DNA from: Bacteroidaceae bacterium
GTDB taxonomy: Bacteria; Bacteroidota; Bacteroidia; Bacteroidales; Bacteroidaceae
Assembly (NCBI GenBank): GCA_017429945.1
Contig: JAFRNY010000092.1
Coordinates: forward strand, 1 to 41,353
DNA length: 41,353 nt
Reading direction: 5' to 3'
In this document: positions 1 to 7,291 of the stretch, piece by piece
How positions within the stretch are numbered: the stretch's first letter is position 1
Layout of the letters: each line of letters opens with the position of its first letter
The notes under the pieces: model-generated
Databases searched by the model: none
Told to the model about the DNA's origin: nothing
Seen by the model: the letters and a program-made list of their open reading frames with translations, nothing else
Position numbers and translations under genes: made by a program

Positions 1-47
1 CTTCTCATTCGAGGCCGCAGAGGCGCACAGGGAGCGCCTGCACGGCC

Positions 48-128
48 TTATGGTTCGTTGTTGAAAAATGCGCAGAACGGGGCCAGGGAGCAGCCCTCGC
101 AGGCGGGCTTCCGGGCGGTGCAGACCTC
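48..128 (-). pseudogene. C-terminal remnant of endonuclease III (Fe-S cluster loop)
   Basis: Directly after the bamD TAG stop, and in the same reading frame, 26 sense codons run to a TAA. The peptide contains cysteines spaced C-x6-C-x2-C-x5-C (CTARKPACEGCSLAPFC), which is the [4Fe-4S] loop at the C-terminus of endonuclease III (Nth), a base-excision repair glycosylase/lyase. The flanking residues (VCTARKP before, AFF after) also fit the end of Nth. The glycosylase domain that should precede it is missing because bamD occupies that position, so this looks like a deletion remnant rather than a working gene. It could be translated only by readthrough of the bamD stop or from an unseen start. The motif is read directly; the history is inferred. 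Confidence 0.55.
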
Positions 129-977
129 CTACTCATCCTCCACGGGCAGTCCTTTGAGCGCTTTCTGGCTCTTGGCGAGATAGCCTTGGGCCTCTTTGAG
201 GAACTCCGACTCGGGGAATTCGTTGACGAAGGCGTAGTAGTCGTCGATGGCCTGGCGGTAGCGCTCTGTCTGCTTTGTGTCGATACTCTGTCGTGCGAGG
301 TGATAGCGCGAACGCAGGATCATCATCAGGAATTGCTCGCGGCGCTCGGCCTTGGCGAAGGGGTAGTCGCGCAGGGCGTTCTCCGACGTTACGATGCAGG
401 CCTCGTAGTTCGAGCCTCCCGAGAGGCTGTTGAGGATGTAGTTGCCGAGGTCGTAGTAGAGCTTGGCAGAGAGGTATTCTTTCTCCACGAGGTGGTCCTG
501 CAGCTGCTGAATCATCTCCTGCGTCTGGTCCTTGAGGCGTGTGTAGGGATAGGCGTCGAGGAAGCGCTGCATCTCGGCTATAGCCTGCTTCGTGGTGGTC
601 TGGTCGAGCTTGGGGTTGGGCACGGCATCGAAGAGCGCGCGGCCGCAGTAGTAGTGGGCGTCCTCGACGTAGGTGCCGCGCGGATAGCTTTGGTAGTACT
701 TGCGGAAGGTCTCGGCAGCTGCTGTGAGGTCGCCGCTATGGTAAGCGCTCAGGCCCATGAGGTAGAGGCTCTCCTCGCCCAGGCCGCTGCCTTTCATGGC
801 TGTGATGATGCCGCTGAGTGTCTCGTAGGCTCTTGTGAAGCGCCCACGGGTGTAGCACGCCTTGGCGTACTCATATTTATATTCGGTGTCGCCATACTTC
901 TGCACGGCGTTGTATTCGCCGCAACCGGCGAGGGCTGCGAGGGCCGTGAGCAGTAAGGGATATATGAATCTTTTCAT
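129..977 (-). CDS. bamD: BamD, outer-membrane assembly lipoprotein
   Basis: Predicted BamD, the lipoprotein that works with BamA to fold beta-barrel proteins into the outer membrane, anchored at its periplasmic face. The 282-residue product opens with a lipoprotein signal peptide; the lipobox LAGC places the acylated cysteine at residue 19. The rest is alpha-helical and TPR-like, with segments such as YAKACYTRGRFTRAYETL and DLTAAAETFRKYYQSYP that match the BamD/YfiO repeats, and the length suits Bacteroidales members. The ATG at 977 lies 22 nt downstream of a consensus promoter. The gene appears monocistronic in this window, apart from the nth remnant that begins right after its TAG stop. I am confident of the family. 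Confidence 0.9.
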   Translation of the reverse strand: MKRFIYPLLLTALAALAGCGEYNAVQKYGDTEYKYEYAKACYTRGRFTRAYETLSGIITAMKGSGLGEESLYLMGLSAYHSGDLTAAAETFRKYYQSYPRGTYVEDAHYYCGRALFDAVPNPKLDQTTTKQAIAEMQRFLDAYPYTRLKDQTQEMIQQLQDHLVEKEYLSAKLYYDLGNYILNSLSGGSNYEACIVTSENALRDYPFAKAERREQFLMMILRSRYHLARQSIDTKQTERYRQAIDDYYAFVNEFPESEFLKEAQGYLAKSQKALKGLPVEDE

Positions 978-999
978 CGTGCTCGAAGATAATTGCCTG

Positions 1000-1030
1000 C
1001 AAAGGTACGCCTTTCTGCTGACATGGCAAA
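1000..1030 (-). promoter_or_regulatory. Bacteroidetes-type promoter of bamD
   Basis: Read on the minus strand, TTTG is followed after 19 nt by TACCTTTG, a full match to the Bacteroidetes primary sigma-factor consensus (TTTG, 19-21 nt, TAnnTTTG). The bamD ATG lies 22 nt downstream of the -7 box, leaving a very short leader. Confidence 0.75.
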
Positions 1031-1120
1031 GCGAGAGGCCTTTTTTTAATATAATTTTGTACGCATGAAGGCTCTTTTGGCATGAAAAGAGCGGTAAAAC
1101 GATATTTAGGCGTCGATTCT

Positions 1121-1152
1121 TTTGGCTGAATCATGAAAAATGGAGACCTTTG
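1121..1152 (+). promoter_or_regulatory. Bacteroidetes-type promoter of uvrB
   Basis: TTTG, 20 nt, GACCTTTG: a near match to the Bacteroidetes promoter consensus, differing only at the first T of the -7 box. The box ends 8 nt before the ATG at 1161, so the transcript would be nearly leaderless. The upstream in-frame ATG at 1140 lies inside the promoter and is unlikely to be the start. Confidence 0.55.
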
Positions 1153-1160
1153 CAGAACGT

Positions 1161-3374
1161 ATGTCAACATTCCATCTCACATCGCAATACGAGCCTACGG
1201 GCGACCAGCCCGAGGCTATCGACCAGCTGACGCAGGGCGTGCTCGACGGCGTGCCGGCGCAGACGCTCCTTGGCGTGACGGGTTCGGGCAAGACGTTCAC
1301 CATCGCTAACGTCATCCGCAACGTCGATCGTCCTACGCTCATCCTCTCACACAACAAGACCCTTGCCGCACAGCTCTACGGCGAGATGAAGGCCTTCTTC
1401 CCCGATAATGCCGTGGAGTACTACGTCAGCTACTACGACTACTACCAGCCCGAGGCCTACATCCCCTCGACCGACACTTACATCGAGAAAGACCTGGCCA
1501 TCAACGACGAGATCGACAAGCTGCGCCTCGCAGCCACCTCGGCACTGCTCTCCGGTCGCCGCGATGTGATTGTAGTGAGTTCAGTATCATGTATCTACGG
1601 CATGGGTAACCCGGCCGCTTTCTACGATAACGTCATCGCCATCACCAAGGGTCAGCGGCTTGATCGCAACGTGTTGCTGCGCCGCCTCAACGACTCGCTC
1701 TACACGCGCAACGACGTCAGCCTCTCGCGCGGCGAATATCGCGTCAAAGGCGACACCGTCGATGTCTTCCTCGCCTATGCCGACAACCTCCTGCGCATCT
1801 CCTTCTGGGACGATGAGATCGACGCCATCGAGGAGGTAGAGCCTATCTCTGGTCAGCGTGTGGGTTCCTTCGACGAATATCGCATTTATCCCGCCAACCT
1901 CTTCATGACCACCAAGGAGCAGACGCAGGCTGCCATTCATCAGATCGAAGACGACCTGACAGCCCGTGTGAAATATTTCGAGGAGATAGGCAAGCCGCTC
2001 GAAGCCAAGCGTTTGTTCGAGCGCGTGACATACGATATGGAGATGATTCGCGAATTGGGCCACTGTTCGGGCATCGAGAACTACAGCCGCTACTTCGACG
2101 GCCGCCAGCCCGGCACGCGCCCTTATTGCCTCCTCGATTTCTTTCCCGACGACTTCCTGCTCGTCATCGATGAGAGCCACGTCAGCGTGCCGCAAATCTC
2201 GGCTATGTATGGCGGCGACCGCGCCCGCAAGACCAACCTCGTGGAGTATGGCTTCCGCCTGCCCGCGGCCATGGACAACCGCCCCCTGCGCTTCGACGAG
2301 TTTGAGAGTCTTACGAACCAGGTCATCTACGTCAGCGCCACGCCGGCCGACTATGAGTTGGCACAGAGCGAGGGTATTATCGTGGAGCAGGTGATACGTC
2401 CGACCGGACTACTCGACCCCGTGATTGAAGTGCGCCCCACGGCCAATCAGGTCGACGACCTCATGGAGGAGATTCAGCAGCGCATCGAGGTCGATGAGCG
2501 CACGCTGGTGACCACGCTCACCAAGCGCATGGCCGAGGAGCTCACCGACTACCTGCTCAACAACGGCATTCAGGCCCGCTATATCCACAGCGATGTCGAT
2601 ACGCTCGAACGCGTACAGATTATGGACGACCTGCGTTCGGGAAAGTTCGACGTGCTTGTGGGCGTCAACCTGCTGCGCGAGGGTCTCGACCTGCCCGAGG
2701 TATCGCTCGTGGCCATTCTTGATGCCGACAAGGAGGGCTTCTTACGCAGCCACCGCTCGCTCACGCAGACAGTGGGTCGCGCCGCACGAAACGTGCACGG
2801 CAAGGCCATTATGTACGGCGACAGCATCACCGGCTCTATGCGACAGACCATAGATGAGACGAATCGCCGGCGCGAGAAACAGCTCCGCTACAACGAAGAG
2901 CATGGCATAACGCCCACGCAGATACGCAAGGATCGCACCATGACCGACCTCGTGGCTGCCCAGCAGGAACGCTCGGCCGAGCGCGACCGCCGTGCCTACA
3001 TCGAGCCCGAACGGCCCGTCATCACCAACGTGCGGCTTATCGACGACGAAGAGGCTGCCAAACGCAAGGGTGCCGCAGCAGATAAAGGCGCAGCAACAGG
3101 CAAAGGTGCCGTTTCTGGCAAGCGTAAAGGAGCTGTTGCCCAGCACCTTAGCGGTCACGCCGCCAACGCCCTGCCTATGGCCGCCGAAGGTGTGCCCTCA
3201 GCCGCCGAGGCCGAAGTGGAATACCTCACGCGCGAAGAGATGCGTAAGCGCGTTGACCAGCTGCGCCGTCAGATGCAGGCCGCTGCCAAGCAGCTCGACT
3301 TCATCACCGCCGCCCAGCTCCGCGACCAGATGCTCTCACTCATGGCTCAACTCGACGAAGCGCCTGCAGACTAA
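1161..3374 (+). CDS. uvrB: UvrB, excinuclease ABC subunit B
   Basis: UvrB is the damage-verifying DNA helicase-like subunit of nucleotide excision repair; it receives DNA from UvrA and recruits UvrC. Visible hallmarks in order are the N-terminus [11 protein letters not shown], Walker A GVTGSGKT, the beta-hairpin that clamps damaged DNA ([19 protein letters not shown]), the DEAD-type box VIDESH, the helicase motif QTVGRAARN and a C-terminal UVR domain ([13 protein letters not shown] to LRDQMLSLM) that contacts UvrC. I start at ATG 1161 ([10 protein letters not shown]) rather than 1140, because this matches the family N-terminus and 1140 lies in the promoter. The protein has 737 residues, longer than the usual 660-690. 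The excess is a Lys/Ala/Gly-rich insert between the helicase core and the UVR domain (about 3060-3205). A strong terminator follows the gene. Confidence 0.97.
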   Translation: MSTFHLTSQYEPTGDQPEAIDQLTQGVLDGVPAQTLLGVTGSGKTFTIANVIRNVDRPTLILSHNKTLAAQLYGEMKAFFPDNAVEYYVSYYDYYQPEAYIPSTDTYIEKDLAINDEIDKLRLAATSALLSGRRDVIVVSSVSCIYGMGNPAAFYDNVIAITKGQRLDRNVLLRRLNDSLYTRNDVSLSRGEYRVKGDTVDVFLAYADNLLRISFWDDEIDAIEEVEPISGQRVGSFDEYRIYPANLFMTTKEQTQAAIHQIEDDLTARVKYFEEIGKPLEAKRLFERVTYDMEMIRELGHCSGIENYSRYFDGRQPGTRPYCLLDFFPDDFLLVIDESHVSVPQISAMYGGDRARKTNLVEYGFRLPAAMDNRPLRFDEFESLTNQVIYVSATPADYELAQSEGIIVEQVIRPTGLLDPVIEVRPTANQVDDLMEEIQQRIEVDERTLVTTLTKRMAEELTDYLLNNGIQARYIHSDVDTLERVQIMDDLRSGKFDVLVGVNLLREGLDLPEVSLVAILDADKEGFLRSHRSLTQTVGRAARNVHGKAIMYGDSITGSMRQTIDETNRRREKQLRYNEEHGITPTQIRKDRTMTDLVAAQQERSAERDRRAYIEPERPVITNVRLIDDEEAAKRKGAAADKGAATGKGAVSGKRKGAVAQHLSGHAANALPMAAEGVPSAAEAEVEYLTREEMRKRVDQLRRQMQAAAKQLDFITAAQLRDQMLSLMAQLDEAPAD

Positions 3375-3447
3375 TCCCCTCTCCGTCAATCGCTTTCTTC
3401 CATTTGTCAGGCCCTTTTATGATTCAAGGCCATTTCGAATCAGATTC

Positions 3448-3485
3448 ACTACCGGTCGCGTTCTGCAACGTGACCGGTAGTTTTT
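3448..3485 (+). terminator. Rho-independent terminator of uvrB
   Basis: Arms of 15 nt (ACTACCGGTCGCGTT and AACGTGACCGGTAGT, with one G-T pair) around the loop CTGC, followed directly by a T-run. It starts 74 nt after the uvrB stop codon. Confidence 0.9.
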
Positions 3486-3504
3486 AGCTATTCTTCCGGT
3501 AGAA

Positions 3505-3658
3505 TCGCATTATTCTCCCTGTTGTCTTGCGTTATTCTCCCTGTTGCATTGCGTAATTCTCCCTACTGCCTTGCGTTATTCTCCCTGCTGTCTTGCGTTA
3601 TTCTCCCTGTTGTCTTGCGTTATTCTCCCTGTTGTCTTGCGTTATTCTCCCTGTTGCA
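3505..3658 (+). repeat. 22-bp tandem repeat array, seven copies
   Basis: Seven consecutive 22-bp units with the core TTATTCTCCCTGTTG occupy 3505-3526, 3527-3548, 3549-3570, 3571-3592, 3593-3614, 3615-3636 and 3637-3658. Units 5 and 6 are identical and the others differ at one to four positions. There are no spacers, so it is not a CRISPR array. All frames across it are short or lack a plausible start, and I see no gene. The array begins 20 nt after the uvrB terminator. Confidence 0.95.
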
Positions 3659-3685
3659 TTTCGAATTAAGCCCGAAGGTTACGAA

Positions 3686-3761
3686 GTAAAACAAGTTGTT
3701 TTACCTCAAAACCCTCAAGGGTTATGCCCTGAACCCTTAAGGGTTTCCGCCATAACCCTTG
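3686..3761. repeat. Cluster of nested palindromes
   Basis: Three short palindromes follow each other: GTAAAACAAGTTGTTTTAC (3686-3704), AACCCTCAAGGGTT (3709-3722) and the perfect AACCCTTAAGGGTT (3732-3745). In addition CAAGGGTTATG (3716-3726) pairs with CATAACCCTTG (3751-3761). Alternative hairpins are therefore possible. There is no T-run, so a terminator is unlikely. The function is unknown and the arrangement resembles REP/BIME-type elements. Confidence 0.7.
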
Positions 3762-3875
3762 GCCTTGTCGCGCAGCACCTCAAAGCCATATTTGTACGCA
3801 TTATTACCCATAATAATACAAATTATTGCATATATTTTACCTTTGCACCTATTAATTTAAAGAAATTCTAAGTTT

Positions 3876-3929
3876 ACACCTACTATTTAACTTCCTGTAT
3901 ACACGATGATTATAAAAAATAGTAGGTGT
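3876..3929. repeat. 13-bp perfect inverted repeat
   Basis: ACACCTACTATTT (3876-3888) pairs perfectly with AAATAGTAGGTGT (3917-3929) across 28 nt. The sequence is AT-rich and outside any coding frame. A TACCTTTG box (3838-3845) lies 30 nt before the left arm but lacks a TTTG partner. It could be an operator, an attachment-type site or the edge of a small element; nothing in the sequence decides. Confidence 0.6.
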
Positions 3930-3990
3930 GTAGGTGTTATTCAAACAAATAATGTTTAATATTATTGAAGTTTGGAGATAAGATTAATTG

Positions 3991-4149
3991 AGATTGACGA
4001 TTAGATTGATGACGATTGACGTCCTAAGATATAAAATCGTCCCTTGCAGTTTAGTCGTCAATCATCGTCAATCTATTCGTCAATCTATTCGTCAATCAGT
4101 TCGTCAATCTGTTCGTCAATCAGTTCGTCAATCAGTTCGTCAATCTTCG
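3991..4149. repeat. 12-bp tandem repeats with an inverted copy
   Basis: From about 4056 to 4149 the word TTCGTCAATC recurs with a 12-nt period (variants TCAGT, TCTGT, TCTAT), at least seven times. The opposite orientation (GATTGACG words) occupies 3991-4021, so 31 nt there can pair imperfectly with 4056-4086 across a 34-nt loop. A frame through it reads as repeated Arg-Gln-Ser-Val, which is the repeat in translation and not a credible protein. Confidence 0.85.
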
Positions 4150-4187
4150 GTAAATCAATCATTTTTAGTTTGGTGATTTCATTGCCC

Positions 4188-4234
4188 CAAAAGAAAAGAG
4201 TCGGGAGCGCGTGGCATGACGTGCTCCCGACTCT
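4188..4234 (-). terminator. Rho-independent terminator of the rmuC-aminopeptidase operon
   Basis: On the minus strand AGAGTCGGGAGC and GCTCCCGACTCT form a 12-bp stem with a 14-nt loop, followed by TTTCTTTT. It lies 50 nt beyond the aminopeptidase stop codon. Confidence 0.85.
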
Positions 4235-4284
4235 CTTGCTTTAGCCTTTTCCCAGGCCGTCGGAACTGGCGCGGTGGCAGGGCG

Positions 4285-5634
4285 CTATTTGAAGAACTCG
4301 CAGAAAACGCGGACGGCGTAGAGGTGATCAGCCACGGTGCCCGTCTCGCGGCAGCTGTGCATGGCGAGGATGGGGTTGCCCATGTCCACGCCGCGCAGTG
4401 GCAGCGATGAGGCGAGTATGTTGCCCAGGGTGCTGCCGCCAGCCACGTCGCTGTGGTTGACGAAGCGCTGACAGGGCACGCCGGCCTGTCGGCAGAGCTC
4501 TGCGAAGACGGCTGCCGATGCGGCATCGCTGGCGTATTTCTGCGCGGCATTGAATTTGATGACGGGACCGCCGCCGAGCATGGGATGGTTCGTGGGGTCG
4601 TACTTCTCGCTGTAGTTCGGGTGCCAGGCGTGGGCGTTGTCGGCCGATACCATGAAGGCGCGCTCCACGGCCTGATAAAAAGCCTCTTCAGTACCGCTCT
4701 GCGATAAAGCTATGCGTTTGAGCAGTGAGGCGAGGAAGGGGCTTGCGGCGCCCTGCTTCGTCTGCGAGCCTGTCTCCTCATTGTCGAAGATGGCGAGGAC
4801 GGCAGTCGTGGCGGGGGTTAGAACATTGAACTCTGTGCTCTGCGCTGAACTTTGAACTTTGGGATTTGAAATGTTCAAGAGCGCTTCGAGCCCGGCGAAG
4901 CACATTGAGAGGTCGTCGAGACGTCCGGAGGAGATGAACTCGTCGTGGACGCCGAAGGTGCAGGCGGGCTGTGTGTCGGCGAGGTATAGGTCGAAGTCGA
5001 GTATGTCGTCGGCTGTGACCGCGTCTGTGCGCTGGCGGTTTACCTCTTCTACGATGATGTTCATGAGCAGGTTGCCGCGCTCGAGCTCGTCGGTGACTAT
5101 GCCGAGCAGAGGCAGCACGTCCTTCTGCTTGCTCAGTTTCACGCCGTCGTTCACCTGGCGGTTGAAGTGAATGGCGAGATTGCTGATCTGCAGCAGCGGG
5201 CGGCGTACGTGGATGAGCACCGTCTGGGGCGCAAAGGCGTCGGTACCGCGCAGGATGACGCGCCCGGCGATGGTCAGCGGGCGGTCGAACCACGTCGACA
5301 TAATCGGGCCGCCATAGACCTCGGTGTTGAGCTTCACGATGCCGCCTTCGCACGTCATCTCAGCCGCAGGTTTGATGCGGAAGGTGGGGGAGTCGGCATG
5401 AGCGCAGAGGAGGTGGAAGCCTGCGTCGGCCAGCGGCTGCTGTCCGATGTGGAAGGCGAAGACCGACGAATCGTTCTTCGTGGCGTAAAACTTGTCGCCG
5501 GCGGCGACCTTGCCCAGCGGCTGATGGACGTCGAAGCGCCGATAGCCGGCCGCTTCGAGCTCTGCGATGATGTTCTTTACAGCAAAGAAATTGACGGGCG
5601 AAGCGTCGAGGAAGTTGAGTAAACGGGTAAGCAT
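4285..5634 (-). CDS. apeB: M18 family aminopeptidase (aspartyl aminopeptidase type)
   Basis: Cytosolic dinuclear zinc aminopeptidase of family M18, which removes N-terminal residues (Asp/Glu in the best-known members) from peptides. Visible family features are the metal ligand region CAHADSPTFRIKP (His79, Asp81), FDRPLTIAGRV, the DNEETGS motif (residues 284-290) with the catalytic Glu and a metal ligand, LGGGPVIKFN, and SDVAGGSTLGNI followed by MHSCRET near the end. Length 449 is normal to slightly long. Residues about 254-273 (SNPKVQSSAQSTEF region) look like an insertion coded by a low-complexity repeat (4818-4877). The gene lies 52 nt downstream of rmuC on the same strand with only a repeat between them, so the two are probably co-transcribed. 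It ends before a clear terminator. Confidence 0.9.
   Translation of the reverse strand: MLTRLLNFLDASPVNFFAVKNIIAELEAAGYRRFDVHQPLGKVAAGDKFYATKNDSSVFAFHIGQQPLADAGFHLLCAHADSPTFRIKPAAEMTCEGGIVKLNTEVYGGPIMSTWFDRPLTIAGRVILRGTDAFAPQTVLIHVRRPLLQISNLAIHFNRQVNDGVKLSKQKDVLPLLGIVTDELERGNLLMNIIVEEVNRQRTDAVTADDILDFDLYLADTQPACTFGVHDEFISSGRLDDLSMCFAGLEALLNISNPKVQSSAQSTEFNVLTPATTAVLAIFDNEETGSQTKQGAASPFLASLLKRIALSQSGTEEAFYQAVERAFMVSADNAHAWHPNYSEKYDPTNHPMLGGGPVIKFNAAQKYASDAASAAVFAELCRQAGVPCQRFVNHSDVAGGSTLGNILASSLPLRGVDMGNPILAMHSCRETGTVADHLYAVRVFCEFFK
4818..4877. repeat. Word-repeat element inside the aminopeptidase gene
   Basis: The stretch reads GAACATTGAACTCTGTGC, then CTGAACTTTGAACTTTGGG and TTTGAAATG, that is, repeated TTGAAC/TTTGAA words. 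The same words form the intergenic repeat at 16228-16262. Here they are translated in frame into a Ser/Gln/Asn-rich segment of about 20 residues that sits just before the conserved AVLAIFDNEE block. Confidence 0.6.
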
Positions 5635-5642
5635 TTCTTTTC

Positions 5643-5698
5643 GTTGAGGGTTTAGGGTTTATCGTTGAGGGTTTAGGGTTTATCGTTTAGGGTTTATC
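5643..5698. repeat. 21-bp tandem repeat with TTTAGGG words between rmuC and apeB
   Basis: Two exact copies of a 21-bp unit beginning GTTGAGGGTTTAGGG (5643-5663, 5664-5684) and a shortened third copy (5685-5698). It supplies the last codons and the TAA stop of rmuC and ends 8 nt before the aminopeptidase start, so it forms the whole operon junction. Confidence 0.9.
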
Positions 5699-7180
5699 GT
5701 TGAGCGAAGGGTCAGTTGTTGAGGGCAGTTGAGGTATCTCGTCGATGTCGGTGAGCTGGGGTAGGGGATTGCGGTCGGACTGCTTGGCGCCGAGCTTCTG
5801 GAGCTTGGCGCAGGTCTGGAGGATGCTTTGTCCGGTGGGCGCGAGCTTGCGCTCGGCGTCGTCGTAGGCCTGCTGAGCCTTAGCGAGCGAGGTGCCGATG
5901 GCCTGATACTTCTTCATGAACTGCCCTACGCGGTCCATGAGCTCGTTGGCGAGGGCATAGACTTTCTCATGGTTCTCGGCCTGGCGGATTTGTGTCCAGG
6001 TGAGGTTGATTATGCGCAGGGCGGCATAGAGCGTCTGCTCGTCGGCGATGTAAACGTTGCGCTCCATAGCCCAGCGCCAGAGGTCGGGCTGCGCGCCGAG
6101 TGCCGTCCAGAGGGCTCCAGTGTTGGGCACGAACATGATGACGTAGTCCATCCGCACCTTCGGCGGCTGGATGTAGGTGCTGTAGTCCTTCGATGCGAGG
6201 TTTTTAACCTGCTCCTTGATGCTGGCGATGTGTAGCGCGAGGGCTTGCTTCTGCTCTGCTTCGGTCTGGGCGTTGACGTAGTCCATGTAGGCTGCGAGTG
6301 AGACTTTGGAGTCGATGATGACGTCGCGGCGCTGGTCGAGGTGGAGGATGACGTCGGGGCGCAGACGGCTGCCGTCGTCGGTGAGCACGGCGGTGCCGGC
6401 CGCATCGCGGATGGTGGGCTGCACGTCGTAGTGTACGCCACGTGTGAGGCCTTGGCTCTCAAGCAGTTCGTCGAGCACTGTCTCGCCCCACGTGCCCTGC
6501 ACGTTGTTACTCTTGCGGAATACCTTTGTGAGCTCTTCGGTGCTGCGCCGTGCCTGTTCGCTCGACTGCATCATCTGCTGAATGATGCTCTTGATGGCTC
6601 CGCTGTCGGCGCTCTGTTGGTTCTTGTTCTCGGCGAGGGTGCGCTTGAGCTCTTCGATGTTCTCTTTCAGCGGGTTGACGATGCCTCCGAGGCTTTCGCC
6701 GGAAGCTTCGGTAAACTCTTTCTGGCGCTGGCGGAGCATCTCGTTTGTGGCGTCTTTCATCTGCGCCGACACGCGGGCGATAGTCTCGTCGAAGCGCTCC
6801 TGCTGCGCCTTGATAGCTTCGCTGTGGCGCCGCTCCTGTGCCTCGGCAGCCTCGCGAGCTGCCTGTTCGCGTGCCTCGAGCTTCTGCTGTGCGGCCATTT
6901 CGCGCGCTTCGAGCGTCTCGCGGCTGTGCTGTTGCAGTTCTGCAAGCTGTGTGGAAAGCACCTCTGCGCGCACGGCCAGTTGCTGACGGGCTTCTGCGAG
7001 CTCGGCCAGTGCCTGTTCGCGCTCGCGTAAAGTAGCTTGATATTCAATGCCTTCGGCAGTGCGCTCGGCGAGGATTGTATTGGCCACGTTGAGCTTCCCG
7101 CGCATGATGAGCCAAGCGATGATGGCACCAAGAATGGCTCCGATGATTAAGCCTATAAGGATGTAAATGAATGTCTGCAT
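5687..7180 (-). CDS. rmuC: RmuC family protein
   Basis: RmuC proteins carry a nuclease-like fold and limit DNA inversions and rearrangements; the biochemical activity is not firmly established. The 497-residue product has an N-terminal membrane anchor (residues 4-26, FIYILIGLIIGAILGAIIAW), a long Ala/Glu/Gln-rich coiled coil to about residue 200, and the conserved RmuC domain. The domain is marked by NNVQGTWGETVLDELLESQG, RPDVILHLDQRRDVIIDSKV (Asp and Lys typical of the nuclease-like core), VRMDYVIMFVPNTGALWTAL and a C-terminal helical region. It is the first gene of a likely two-gene operon with the M18 aminopeptidase; no functional link between them is known to me. The last residues (NDKP and stop) are coded by the junction repeat. 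Confidence 0.9.
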   Translation of the reverse strand: MQTFIYILIGLIIGAILGAIIAWLIMRGKLNVANTILAERTAEGIEYQATLREREQALAELAEARQQLAVRAEVLSTQLAELQQHSRETLEAREMAAQQKLEAREQAAREAAEAQERRHSEAIKAQQERFDETIARVSAQMKDATNEMLRQRQKEFTEASGESLGGIVNPLKENIEELKRTLAENKNQQSADSGAIKSIIQQMMQSSEQARRSTEELTKVFRKSNNVQGTWGETVLDELLESQGLTRGVHYDVQPTIRDAAGTAVLTDDGSRLRPDVILHLDQRRDVIIDSKVSLAAYMDYVNAQTEAEQKQALALHIASIKEQVKNLASKDYSTYIQPPKVRMDYVIMFVPNTGALWTALGAQPDLWRWAMERNVYIADEQTLYAALRIINLTWTQIRQAENHEKVYALANELMDRVGQFMKKYQAIGTSLAKAQQAYDDAERKLAPTGQSILQTCAKLQKLGAKQSDRNPLPQLTDIDEIPQLPSTTDPSLNDKP

Positions 7181-7206
7181 CTGTAGTCTGAGTTGTTTTT
7201 CGCCTA

Positions 7207-7214
7207 CAAAGATA
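7207..7214 (-). promoter_or_regulatory. -7 box of the rmuC promoter
   Basis: TATCTTTG on the minus strand, 26 nt before the rmuC ATG, matches the Bacteroidetes -7 box. No TTTG is found at the expected distance upstream, so only half of the promoter is supported. Confidence 0.5.
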
Positions 7215-7256
7215 AAGAAAAAAGAGGAAATAGTCAGCGTAAAGCAAGAAAATGTT

Positions 7257-7264
7257 TATCTTTG
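7257..7264 (+). promoter_or_regulatory. -7 box of the alpha/beta-hydrolase promoter
   Basis: TATCTTTG lies 27 nt before the ATG at 7292 and matches the Bacteroidetes -7 box. It is 42 nt from the divergent rmuC box, so the two promoters share a compact intergenic region. A clear TTTG at -33 is absent. Confidence 0.55.
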
Positions 7265-7291
7265 TGGCGATAATCCTAAATTCTTATAGTT

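Noticed and set aside
1140-1160. Upstream ATG as uvrB start
   Set aside because: It lies inside the predicted promoter and adds residues not found in the family.
3505-3658. Possible CRISPR array
   Set aside because: The 22-bp units abut each other with no spacers and no cas genes are present; it is a simple tandem repeat.
3838-3845. TACCTTTG as a promoter
   Set aside because: No TTTG at 19-21 nt upstream and no gene follows; not listed as a promoter.
3593-3871. 92-codon plus-strand frame
   Set aside because: It begins at a TTG within the 22-bp array and crosses the palindromes; no domain is visible.
3988-4176. Small protein with repeated Arg-Gln-Ser-Val
   Set aside because: The frame is a translation of the 12-bp repeat, has no promoter or homologue-like start, and another frame gives a similar Ser/Ile repeat.
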